In this document: piece after piece, positions 1-12,400 of the stretch
How positions within the stretch are numbered: position 1 is the first letter of the stretch
How the letters are laid out: every line of letters begins with the position of its first letter
Assembly (NCBI GenBank): GCA_963281255.1
Contig: OY725500.1
Span: 1,178,001-1,242,000, forward strand
Direction: 5' to 3'
Source: Aphrocallistes beatrix
Lineage: Eukaryota > Porifera > Hexactinellida > Sceptrulophora > Aphrocallistidae
DNA length: 64,000 nt
The notes under the pieces: generated by a model
What the model was told of the DNA's origin: nothing
The model's input: only the letters and a program-made list of their open reading frames with translations
Databases searched by the model: none
Made by a program: the position numbers and the translations under genes

Positions 1-231
1 GCATAATTGCTGTGTAATTGGGAGGTATCTTGACAAATTGAACAAATTAGCTATAAGTAGGTAGGTAGGTTAATATTAACATACTCGTAGTCGTGATAGC
101 CGCATTTGCGTTGTGGCTGAAGAATTTGTTAGAGCCAAGATAGTCTCAATCTAGAATAACACACAAAATCAGATTTAATAACTCATTCTATAAAGCTTAG
201 TATTAGAATGTGAATATTCCAAACAACATAC

Positions 232-404
232 CACAGGATCTCTGAGTGGGTCGGAGACTAGCTCTTGTGTGCTGCCGTCGTCACCACCACCCAGTCTGGT
301 CCCGGTGCCAGTGAACGCCTTGCTCTGCTTGGCTTGACTGTGGATAACCCCGGAGAACGACTTGTGACTCAGTCCTGAACCCGACTCTCCATCCCAGTTC
401 CCCA
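232..404 (-). CDS. VCPIP1: VCPIP1 exon 13 (last one in window)
   Basis: Residues 928-985. It encodes HSQAKQSKAFTGTGTRLGGG and a Gly/Asp-rich stretch comparable to the SEQLHNVTAFQGKG region of human VCPIP1. Acceptor CTACAG, donor GTATGT. The remaining C-terminal exons should lie left of the window. Confidence 0.78.
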
Positions 405-3400
405 CTGTAGATGTAATGTAACGTAACAAGGATAACATTGCAGTTTTAATGAAAGGAAAATAGTTTACTGATCAAAACTAATGTACGTACCGTCTTTCTC
501 TGAACAAGCGTCCGGAGCTTAGTTCTTAATGCACCATAAACCCCCAGAGTTCAAAGGTTTAAAGCGCCATATGTTGAAAAACAGTCAGATTTGTAACAGA
601 TAAACGATTTCCAATCCCAATACTAATCACTAAGAGTATTCACAAATACAACTAGGCATAACAAATGGTTTCCATACCTTAAAATGTTCGCATCTTATCT
701 AACCCCGGCGCTTATTTAGAGAAAAACGGTATGTGTATCTGCTAATATTTTGTATATAATTAATTAAGTAGAAATAGCTGTCTTAAATGCTTGGTAACAA
801 GATGTGTCCCCGTATATCTATGAACCCTTCCTTCGGTGTGGTAATATAAACAGAAGACAATGTGGAATAATAACTAACGCTGTATTCTAGCCTCCTTCTT
901 CCTCTCTTCCACCATTTCCAGAACTTTATCGGTGATAGGCTGTACATGCATATGCACTCCATCTGCAGAATAAGAGGCAATAATAGCTTAAGTATGTGAA
1001 ATAAATCAATAAGAAAAACAAATAAACAAACAAACAAACCATAGCACAAGAAAAATTCGTCTTCTTGCTTGTTATAAAAGAAAGTTTTTCCAGGCATCAT
1101 ATCGCATTGGAAATGGGAACTCGTCGAAGTTTCTGAATCAAAGTTCTCCATAAACATGTTATAGTACTGGCCTCCTCTCTGAAAGTACTCGCGCTTAGCA
1201 GCAACGATGTCGAATATGTCTACTTTATCCCTCAGCCCGTTAGTTAACTCTAGGAGTGCGTCTCTTGGCGAACTGGACCAGTTGGACTGTCGTTTAGGGG
1301 ATTCTTGGGCTGGACGCTTGGGGGTGGGGTTATACGCGTTGGAGGAGGAAGGGGAGTAGGGAGGGGGGAGAGATGGTTCTATATTTTCAACTGTTATGCT
1401 GTCTCCGCTTGAAACCTAGATTATGGACCAAAATAATACAATTATCATTTTATTAGTTCAATTGAAGGTACAGTTGCATAATTGAACAACAACAAACTAG
1501 ATACAAGTTCATGTTGAGACTGAATAGTTGATTTGTTACAAAGTACATAGTACTGGAGTACTGCAAATCAATAATTTGATATGGCAAAAACAAACCTGCT
1601 CTGTTATACAATGCAAATTAGAGTAAAGCAAATTGATGGATAAATTTAGCACAAACATTGCACTCTCATAAATCGATACTCTATTGCGATGTAGAAATGT
1701 TCTAGAATATAATAGAACATTAACTTTCTGAACAAACAAGATTGGAATGAAATGCAAAATGTCTTTAATTGAACTAACCATGAGAGGCTCGGTTGGTTCC
1801 ATTTTCAAGATTTTAGGCGGGAATCCCATTTTGAATTTCTGTTTACTCTCACTGATCCCGAACTCAGTCTCTGCCAGCTGTACCAGCCTCCCGAAGGAGA
1901 GTTCAGGAGTGATGTCCACCACGACACTCCGAGTGCCGGACCCCTCCTGCTTGTAGGTCAGTTTGAAGCTCTTCTTCACCACTTTCGGCTGAGTGGACTC
2001 GAGCTGAGGAGGTTTCACTGGTGAGGTGGGGGAGGATTTAACAGGAACCTAAACCCAGGAATTATTGAAAATCTTCCATGATAATAGTTATTACATTTAT
2101 AAATCATGATTAAAATAATGGTAGTTCTCATCCCTGAAATTAATGAAGTAGCCACATGTTATTTATTATTTCAAGAAAGTGATGGTTACACATATGATAT
2201 CATTTAAATATGACATTGCATATGGTAATTCACAGGTAGTCATTGTTTTAACGAAATTCATCATAATTCAAATTTTTTTAATAAAATACTACTATGTAGT
2301 ATATTAAAATGCTCAGATTTTGTTTGTCAATTTGTTGAAGAACTTAGAACTTCTTTGCAAATCGTTTGCAAATTTTCACTCCTATATTCAAAAACAACAA
2401 ACGAAGTACGTATGTCACATTTGCTAGCCAGACAGTGAATATTAACAGAAAGCTTTCAACTGCTGGTCTAGAGTTTTTAGGGGTACAGATTCTGAATATC
2501 GTATTTTCGAAACTACACTGCCTGAACAAAACTATCCGTACACCCCATAATTCCCCATACAAATTGTTATAATATTGATTTATTTATCGGGTCAAGGTAA
2601 TTAATTGGTAAGAGATACGCTTAATTTAACTTCAAATTCGAATTCTCCATATTCGAATTACTCACTTTTTAATCTTTTAACTTGTTTACACTCCCACAAA
2701 GTTCACCAATGCCATCATATACAATGGTGATCACTCGCGACATGTGGCATGGAAAAGCAAATGCTGAAAATATTTAATCTTGAAGAAGAGTAATTAAGTT
2801 GAAAACTAATGAAGTGGGTAATTTGAATGTGGAGAATTCGAATTTGAAGTCAAATTAAGTGTATCTCTCATAAATTAATACTCCTCAAACGCTAAATAAA
2901 TAAATATTATAACTATTTGTATGGGGAATCATGGGGTGTACGAATACTTTTGTTCAGGCAGTGTATATGTTGCAGTCAAAGTGCGTTTTCAGCCAAAACG
3001 CGTTTTGGCTAGTCAGAACGCGTTTGGACTAGAAAGTCAGTCAAAACGCGTTTGGACTGAAATTTTCAGTCAAAGTGCGTTTTCAGCCAAAATGCACTTG
3101 GACTGCAACATATTCATTACTTCTAGGCCAGGAAAAATTAGATGTCATAACCAATGAAATTCGCATCCTCGAAAGCATATCCGTTGCTGAGTTACATAAG
3201 AGTATCTAAGAAATTAAAATAATTTCAAGTGATAAGATGAAATATCTAAATGGAACCTCCTAATAAATATGGTAGTAATTTGATTGAAGAACCTAAAATA
3301 AAAGAATATATTATTCTATCATATAAAATGTAATAAATCCGATTTTATATTTCAATAACTAGATTCATAGCATCAAAGTCAAATAATGATTTTAAATCAT

Positions 3401-6400
3401 CATATAAAACGCACTTTGACTGAAAATTTCAGTCCAAATGCGTTTTGACCAGTCAAAACGCGTTTTAACAGATTTTCTAGTCCAAACGCGTTCTGACTAG
3501 CCAAAACGCGTTTTGGCTGAAAACGCACTTTGACTGCAACATATATACGATATGATCAATATTGTTTTATTTTTTTACATATTAATAAAGTAAAAATGTC
3601 TAAAGTACTATAAATTATCTTCAATGGTCTTTATCATGAGTGACAGGTGTTGAATATCAGATTTGGGAAGAACATGGTGAATATCTTTGTGGAATAATAA
3701 TTTTGCAAGATTATTTGTTAGGTGAGAGTCGTCCAAGGACGATTGAGACAGACACAGTGTTGGTAGGCCGCGCAGCGTATGCGATCGACGCGCGCTAGAA
3801 AATATATCCAACTCCATCATAATAATTTTTAGTCTACTGAATTCAACCTCAACAAACAAAAGCATTTGATACTGTGTGATCGAGAACTAAGTACTTTTCT
3901 TTGGATTTAGCTCACGGAGCAAAAACAATAACATGGTGGGTGAGTAATTAGATTTGTCTGAAGATACTATAGTAGAGGTCAATTAAAATTAAACTTCAAC
4001 ACCAATATTTCAATTCGACTTAAAAATGAGAGTAGCGTTCCCACTTCCTTGAGTACAGACTGTAATTAAATACAATATACTTTTAGGTATCAAATAACAA
4101 TCATGAATGAATAACAGCAACAAAATATTGGTACTTGACTAAGGTTAAGATTCTATCGAGTATAAATATACTGAATAGTTGAAGAAAATAAAGTGAACTT
4201 TCAACATGAAATTCCAACTTCACGTCATAACCATATTATTGTGCAATGCATTCTATCTTGCTAACTGCAAGAAAGATATCAATATCGCTGGATTGTATCG
4301 ACTAGATTCAATCTTCAACAGTTCCACTGCGTTAACAGAACTGGCCATTAAGGAAATAAACGCTAGAGATGATATACTACCAGATTACAATTTGGTGATT
4401 GAGTGGAAAGAGACTAATTGCCACAGGTTTTATGCCTATGCATCTCTCATCGAGTTTATGAACCATGAGAACGAGTCTTATCCTATCGTGTTCGGATTGC
4501 CTTGTTTAAATTCCATCGAATCAATCGCTAACATCATAACTGTGTATAACGTGCTGCTATTCACTTTTAGTGCATTCGCTCCTAAGTTCTACCATTTCGA
4601 CGATGTCATAAATGGATTTCCAACTGGACGTACTGCAGTCCTCGCTCAGATCAAATTCATTCAAGACCATGGATGGAATCGAGTAGCTATAGTTAACTCG
4701 GATCAACCATACTACATAGATTTGGGCTACGAGTTAAAAGGAGCTTTATACTCGTTGGATATTGAAAGCATTTTTGAAACCATATCGTACGATATCGACG
4801 AAGAAACTCGAAATGAACAAATCGATAGTGTCATTGATACCATAGTGTCAGCAGGATATAGAATCATACTTTTCAACGCCTTTGGTGTTACCGTCAACAG
4901 GTTTTATTGTCGTATAAGTAACAGAAGTTTGAATTTTGAAGAATTCACCTTCATTACACAGGAAATCGATCCAGAAAGTTGGGAGAATTCTACAATCTGT
5001 CCATTAGAACATCTTCAAGAATTAGTAAAAGGTACCATCGGAATTATCGAATATGCTCGAGTTGAAGATTTGGTTTCCATGAGTCGATATACTATTTCAG
5101 GTCTTCCAACTGCAACTCTAGCCACAGAATATGGACTGAATGATTCACCTCCTCTCGATGCTGAAATATTGGATGTAATGAGTCTCTATATGTATGACGG
5201 TATGTGGGCATTGGGACTCGCATTAAATCAGACCATTAGTGAGGGATATACTCCAGAGCGAAATCGTAGATACCTCCCTTATGTCCTTTATGACAACATC
5301 CACAAGGAACAGTTCAAAAGTGTAACAGGAGATGTTGATTTTGAAAATGGTTTACGAGTAACGCATCAAGCACAGATATTGGAGTATTCATTCACAGAAA
5401 CACACTTTCGAGGTCTGTACGTAAACTTACCTTCAGATCTTTCTCAAGTAGAAAACCTCACAAAAGCTAGTTTAATTAATGCTTCAAACTTTATATACTG
5501 GGACCCTACATCATCGGACGGAGTCGAAAACAAATACTCTCACATATCCATCTTCATCCTAGCCACACTGTTAGCATTCGCAGTAGCAGTGTACATCGTC
5601 ATTCTCATCATAATCATCGCAGTCGCAGTTTACAAAAAGTATCCTCCTGCCACATGCTCGGAACCCTACATGAATATCTTCCTTCTCAGCGCAAACCTGC
5701 CTCTCCTTGTGTTCGCGGTTCTTCTCACCATTGATGGGAAATTCGCATACTTCGAATCAAATGCACATGAATGCAGTCTCTATTGTCATGTCCTTGTCTG
5801 GCTAGCAAGTGTGACTTGTAGCTTGATTCTGGGTGGAGTGTTGGCTAAAGCATTGAAGTTGTACGCTTTGTGGGTGTTGAACCGATTTGATAAGGAAACC
5901 AGAAAGTTTCTCCGATTCCGTTTCCTCGTGCTCCTCCCTATCCTCCTCGCCTCCATAGACACGCTGGTGATAGCATTGTGGGGAATCTTTAAGCCAATTC
6001 AATATGAGTCACATATCATGAAATCTGACGTAGTTGATCCTCCTCTCTACCGATTAGCATTCTGCAAATTTGGTCCTGATGCACCCCTATTCATTCTACT
6101 TATCATCAAAGTAGCACTGATTATTATTTCCATCTTTCTCGCTTACCATTTGCGAAATATCACACATAAATCACAACGTTACACCTTCATCATTAGCTTC
6201 ATTATATACAGCGTGTCATTCTTCTCCATTTTCATTGTGCTTGTGATTGGATTCGTGAATCATTTCGACACAAAGATAGGATTAGCCTCATTCATGTCCA
6301 TACTGGCTGCTGCCATTACAGCATCAATCATTGGTATCCCTGTTTTGTACTATCTGTACAAAGATCCTAACGGTAAAACACTCTTCAATGTGAATAACAT

Positions 6401-9400
6401 GAAGGAATTTCCTGAAGATGACAACCTCCTACGTCAACGTATTGAAGCTCTGGAAAGGGATCTAGAGGTTTACACTACAGACATTAATAATTCTTCAGGA
6501 ATTATTGGCGTGTACCCCCAATTAGAAGCAGAAAAAACATTCGAAAAAACATTCGAAAAAACTTTGTAATAGTCTATGTACTTTTGTATTCTCCCTTGTT
6601 AGTAAAGAAAACCCTTCACATAAAAAGGCATTAAACTCGCGCGAAATATTAGCTTTTATAGGCAATCAGCTGTAGAAATGTATATTTTTGTACAAAATGA
6701 CATGTTGCAATACATTTATGTTTATAATAGTGTACAATATATTAATAAAGTTTGTTTTGTCAAATCTTCCCATGAGCCAGATTAAATTGAGCTAACTACT
6801 TACCTACAGGGTTGCGAGGGAATAGGATCTCACTACCCATGAAATGGGAAGGAAATGTGAGATTATTTTCGTGGTGGTACTGGACATATTTTCTGGGGGA
6901 GGAGGGAAGGGGGTCTTGATATACAATTTGGCCGATGCTACGCTCTTAAATGGACCGACAAAATAATCCATATTGTTATTTTATAACATTACTAGTGTTG
7001 AACTGTTTGTATCTCTTTTTTTAATAATAAGCTTTTTAAGGTGTGAATTTTTTAAAAAAAGTGGACAATAATCAGGACTGTGCGAGTCGATCAATTAGAG
7101 TATGAAGGTGGAGCAGGCGTATTCCTTAGCAGGATGGGTAAGCCCAATACTTTAATATTATAGGCTGATCAATGGTGGGAACACGTGTCCTCCAAAATGG
7201 CCCTAGTTGTGCCTAGGTGTAGACACTCCCTGGACCAAGGTATTCGTACGCCTCAATACTTTCGATCTAAATTGTTATTATAATAATTCATTTATGAATA
7301 AAAAAATGTTTAATCACTAGATATATGGCAAATCTGACTTCAAATTCTTCTCAAATTCTCACATTCAAATTACTCACTATATAAGCTTTCAACCTAATTA
7401 CTCTCCTTCAAGATTAAGTGTTTTCAGCAAATGCTACCCTATACCACATGTCAAGGGTTATCTCCATTGTATATGGTGGCATTAGTGGTATGAGGTGGCA
7501 TTAGTGGTATGAGGTGGCATCGTTTAAAAAGTTCAACCTCATGAGAGAGTAATTGAGTTCAAAGATTCAAAAGTGAGTAATTCGAATTTGAGGAAAAATT
7601 ATCTTACAAACTAAATGTTCTTACTCAATAAATAGATTAGTATTATAACTGTTTGTATGAAACATATTTTCTACCCGTAGAATAAAAGAGCTTATTTGAA
7701 CACACAGAATTAATACGCAGAAGTAATACATTATTATACTAACATGAATCTAATGAGAGTAGGGTCAAATAGCAGACTTATAGGAGCAATAAAGAAACAA
7801 ATCCAGAAAAAGCCTCAACATAGGAAATATTTCTCAGAAGTAATAGAGCAGACCGAGCAGATACAAACAAACAGGAAATGACAAAGTAATAAAACACACA
7901 AGGAATCAGTTAAGAAACGCTAGGAAAATTCTCACTGACCTCCTCCTTTAAATTAGAATAGTTAACAGGAACAGGATGCTTGGAGTTGGTGTGAACTTCG
8001 ATGCCATTTTCCTGGGGTTGAATGCGTTTGCGTCGAAGGTTGTCATCCTCAGGAAATTCCTTCATGTTATTCACATTGAAGAGTGTTTTACCGTTAGGAT
8101 CTTTGTACAGATAGTACAGAACAGGGATACCAATGATTGATGCTGTAATGGCAGCAGCCAGTATAGACATGAATGAGGTTAATCCTATCTTTGTGTCGAA
8201 ATGATTCACGAATCCAATCACAAGCACAATGAAAATGGAGAAGAATGACACGCTGTATATGATGAAGCTAATGATGAAGGTGTAACGTTGTGATTTATGT
8301 GTGATATTTCGTAAATGGTAAGCGAGAAAGATGGAAATAATAATCAGTGCTACTTTGATAAGAAGTAGAATGAATAGGGGTACATCAGGACCAAATTTAC
8401 AGAATGATAATCGGTAGAGAGGAGGATTAACTATGTCAGATTTCATGATATGTGACTCATATTGAATTGGCTTAAAGACTCCCCACAATGCTATCACCAG
8501 CGTGTCTATGGAGGCGAGGAGGATAGGGAGGAGCACGAGGAAACGGAATCGGAGAAACTTTCTGGATTTCTTATCAAATCGGTTCAATACCCACAAAGCG
8601 TACAACTTCAACGCTTTAGCCAACACTCCACCCAGAATCAAGCTACAAGTCACACTTGCTAGCCAGACAAGGACATGACAATAGAGACTGCATTCAAGTG
8701 AATTCGATTCGAAGTATGCGAATTTCCCATCAATGGTGAGAAGAACCGCGAACACAAGGAGAAGTAGGTTTGCGCTGAGAAGGAAGATATTCATGTAGGG
8801 TCCTGAGTATGTAGCAGGAGGATACTTCTTGTAGACTGCGACTGCGATTATTATGATGAGAATGAAGATGTACACTGCTACTGCGAATGCTAATATTGTG
8901 GCAGGGATGAAGATGAATATGTGAGAGTATTTGTTTTCGACTCCGTCCGAAGATTCAGAGTCCCAGTATATAAAGTTTGAAGCATCAGTTAAACTAGCTT
9001 TTGTAAGGTTTTCTACTTGAGAAAGATCTGAAGGTAAGTTTACGTACAAACCTCGAAAGTGTGTTTCTGTGAATGAATACTCCAATATCTGTGCTTGATG
9101 CGTTACTCGTAAACCATTTTCAAAATCAACATCACCTGTTACACTTTTGAACTGTTCCTTGTGGATGTTGTCATAAAGGACATAAGGGAGGTATCTACGA
9201 TTTCGCTCTGGAGTATATCCCTCACTAATGGTCTGATGTAATGCGAGTCCCAATGCCCACATACCGTCATACATATAGAGACTTGTTACATCCCATATTT
9301 CATCATTGAAGGGAGGTGAATCATGCAGTCCATATTCTGTGGCTAGAGTTGCAGTTGGAAGACCTGAAATAGTATATCGACTCATGGAAACCAAATCTTC

Positions 9401-12400
9401 TACTCGAGCATATTCAGTGAATCCGACGGTACCTTTTACTAATTCTTGAAGATTGCTCAATGGACAAGTCGTAGAATGTTGCCAATCACTGGGACTGATT
9501 TCCTGTGCAATGAATGTGAATTCTTCAAAATTCAAATTTCTGTTACTTATACGACAATAAAACCTGTTGACGGTAACACCAAAGGCGTTGAAAAGTATGA
9601 TCCTATATCCTGCTGACACTATGGTATCAATGACACTATCGATCTGTTCATTTCGAGTTTCTTCATCGGAATCGAACGCTATGGTTTCTAAAATGCTTTC
9701 AATATCTAAGGTGTACAGAGCTCTTTTTAACTCGTAGCCTAAGTCAATAAAGTATGGTTGATCTGAGTTAACTATAGCTACTCGATTCCACCCATGGTCT
9801 TGAATGAATTTGATCTGAGCGAGGGCTGCAGTACGTCCAGTTGGAAATCCATTTATGACATCGTCGTAATGGTAGAACTTAGGAGCGAATGCACTGAAAG
9901 TGAATAGCAGCACGTTATACACAGTTATGATATTTGCGATTGATTCGATTGAACCTAAACAAGGCAATCCAAACACGATAGGGTACGACTCATTCTCGTA
10001 GTGCATGAACTCAATGAGAGATGCATAGGCGTATATCCTGTGACAAAAAGTCTCTTTCCACTCAATCACCAAATTGTAATCTGGTAGTATATCATCTCTA
10101 GCGTTTATTTCCTTTATGGCCAGTTCTGTTAGCGCAGTGGAACTGTTGAGGAAGGGATGTAATGGATACAATCCAGCGATATTGATATCTTTCTTGCAGT
10201 TAGTAATGTAGAAAGTATTACATACAATTAATAGAGATATAATTTGAAGTTTTAACTCCATTAGTATTTCAAATATTTGATTTTTTCTTGGCAGTTGATT
10301 TTAGTGACACTACTTGAGAACCAAACGTATTTATAGAGAGTTGAGTGTCAAAGAACAGTGACATTCCTGCTGTGCTTGCTCCATTATGTCATCTCATATA
10401 CTTATAAAAGAGATTAACTCAGAGAAAAAGCATTGAATGAACTTTACGAACAAACTTTTACTTACGCTTTTGGTCATTTGATCTGCTGGTCTAGTATCGA
10501 CTTTATGAACAGTGAACCTGAATGAGAGTTCGTATTTCTCTATCTATAGTCAAGGTCGCGGAAGGTCAGGTTAATACGGAGCAGTCCCATAGCCAGTCAG
10601 GTTATATATTATTTATAGACGACGAATTAGCTAATACCACTTCAACGTTATTCTTATTGTACGAGTACATGTCTCTCCTGAGTTCGTGGCTGGCTGCACC
10701 GATTGTGATAGTACTATTCCCTTCACCAAAAGTATTCGCACTCCCCAATATTTCCCAATTAAATTGTAATATTTAAAATGAAGTCAACAACATTCAGTCA
10801 GTATTAATCTAGGTTGACTAATTCATGAATTAATGAATAATTCGAATAATTCGAATAATTCATAATTCATTAAGCCTGAGAAGAATTATTCAAAATTGAA
10901 AGTTTTTGCAACAAAATATCATAAATTATATGAATGAATTTTTCGAATATTTCTTAATTCAGGATTCTGAATCATTCGAATAATTCATATTTCCTGAATT
11001 ATGAATAATTCCTAATTCAGGAATTATGAATTATTCATTAATTCATGAATTAGTCAACTTAGCTTATGGTTGACTAATTCATGCTTGAATTATGAATTAT
11101 TCGAATAATTCATAATTCTTTGCCATTTTTTAATGAATTAGTCAACTTAGGTATTAATGCAAATAGTCAAGTTCACAAGAGAAAGAAACCAATTCCGAGC
11201 GAGCGGAATTGACTTAACTCTCAAATTGTGTATTTGAGGACTATATGCTAAATATGTCGTCGTTATTGTTGTTGTTGTTAATGTTTTTTATAAAAAATAC
11301 ATACCGTAAAGTAAACACATCAATTTCGAAAAATTTTGCTTGAAAAGTTAATTTTGGTCTAGCAGGATTATTTGATAGGGGAGAGTCGCCCAAAGGGCGA
11401 GTGAGAGCGCTTGTAACTCATCATATATTGACAATACTACTTTTCAAGTACATTATATGAATTTTGCAAGGTACAAGGGTGGGCTGAAAAGTTTTGGGAA
11501 CTAATACTATTTTTGTAAGCTGGTCAACTTTTAACAGCATTAAATTGATGATCCATATGTGTTTAGTGATTATAAACAATCGCAAGTATCTAAAGTACTC
11601 CCAACAAGTGGAATTTTACTTTTCTTTGTCTGGTGGTCAACTAAAAAGGATTTTTGAAAATTGAGCATCGTGCTGTGATCCTGTACACACATCTCGTGTC
11701 TCACAGGCCGGAATTAAACATTGCGGTTTCGAAGAACTCAACCATCCCCCACACCGTCATGATTTGGCTCCAAGTGACTGTACTTATTTGGAAATTGAAA
11801 TGTCACTTAAAGGGAACCCGATTTGAGGACGATGAGTCCTTGAGAACGGAGGTTGACACATGATTAAAGTCCAGTCAGAAAAGTTTTACTATTCTGGAAA
11901 CCAGGCGTTAAAGTCTATATGTACTCACTAAACACATATGGATCATTAATTTAATGCTGTTAAAAGTTGCCTAGCTTACAAAAATAGTATTAGTTCTCAA
12001 AACTTTTCAGCTCACCTTGTAAATGTCCTATATTAGCCATTGAGATCTCGAAAAAAATAGAAGCAGCACATCCACATCATAAAATGATCCTACATGCGAA
12101 TTTTGCTAGTAATTGGACTAAATTTGAAATAGGTATGGACAGGGCCGCACCTAGAAATAGTTATTGGGGGGGAGGGGGGGTGTCGACCTAATTTTGCCGA
12201 CTGCCGACTATTTAGGAAATAACCGACTACATTAAAATAAAAGAAACGTGAAACTGCCGACTAAAATGTGAAGCTGCTGACTATATTGAAAATAACCGAC
12301 TACATTAAAATAGTGGGGGGTGTCACACCCCCCCACACCCCCCCGTAGAACCGGTCCTGGGTATGGAATCTATGGGTGGAAGTGATACAACGTCCATATC

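Noticed and set aside
783-1157. 124-residue protein ending in a hydrophobic stretch
   Set aside because: A read-through of VCPIP1 exons 11 and 12 across their 77-bp intron, which gives the hydrophobic segment.
1536-2018. Single 160-residue protein at 1536-2018
   Set aside because: Only the 1779-2018 part is VCPIP1 exon 10; the rest is read-through into the intron.
5802-6002. Open frame antisense to the GABA-B-like receptor (also 8462-8662)
   Set aside because: It mirrors the conserved span 3-4 region in both copies, so it is explained by the sense gene.
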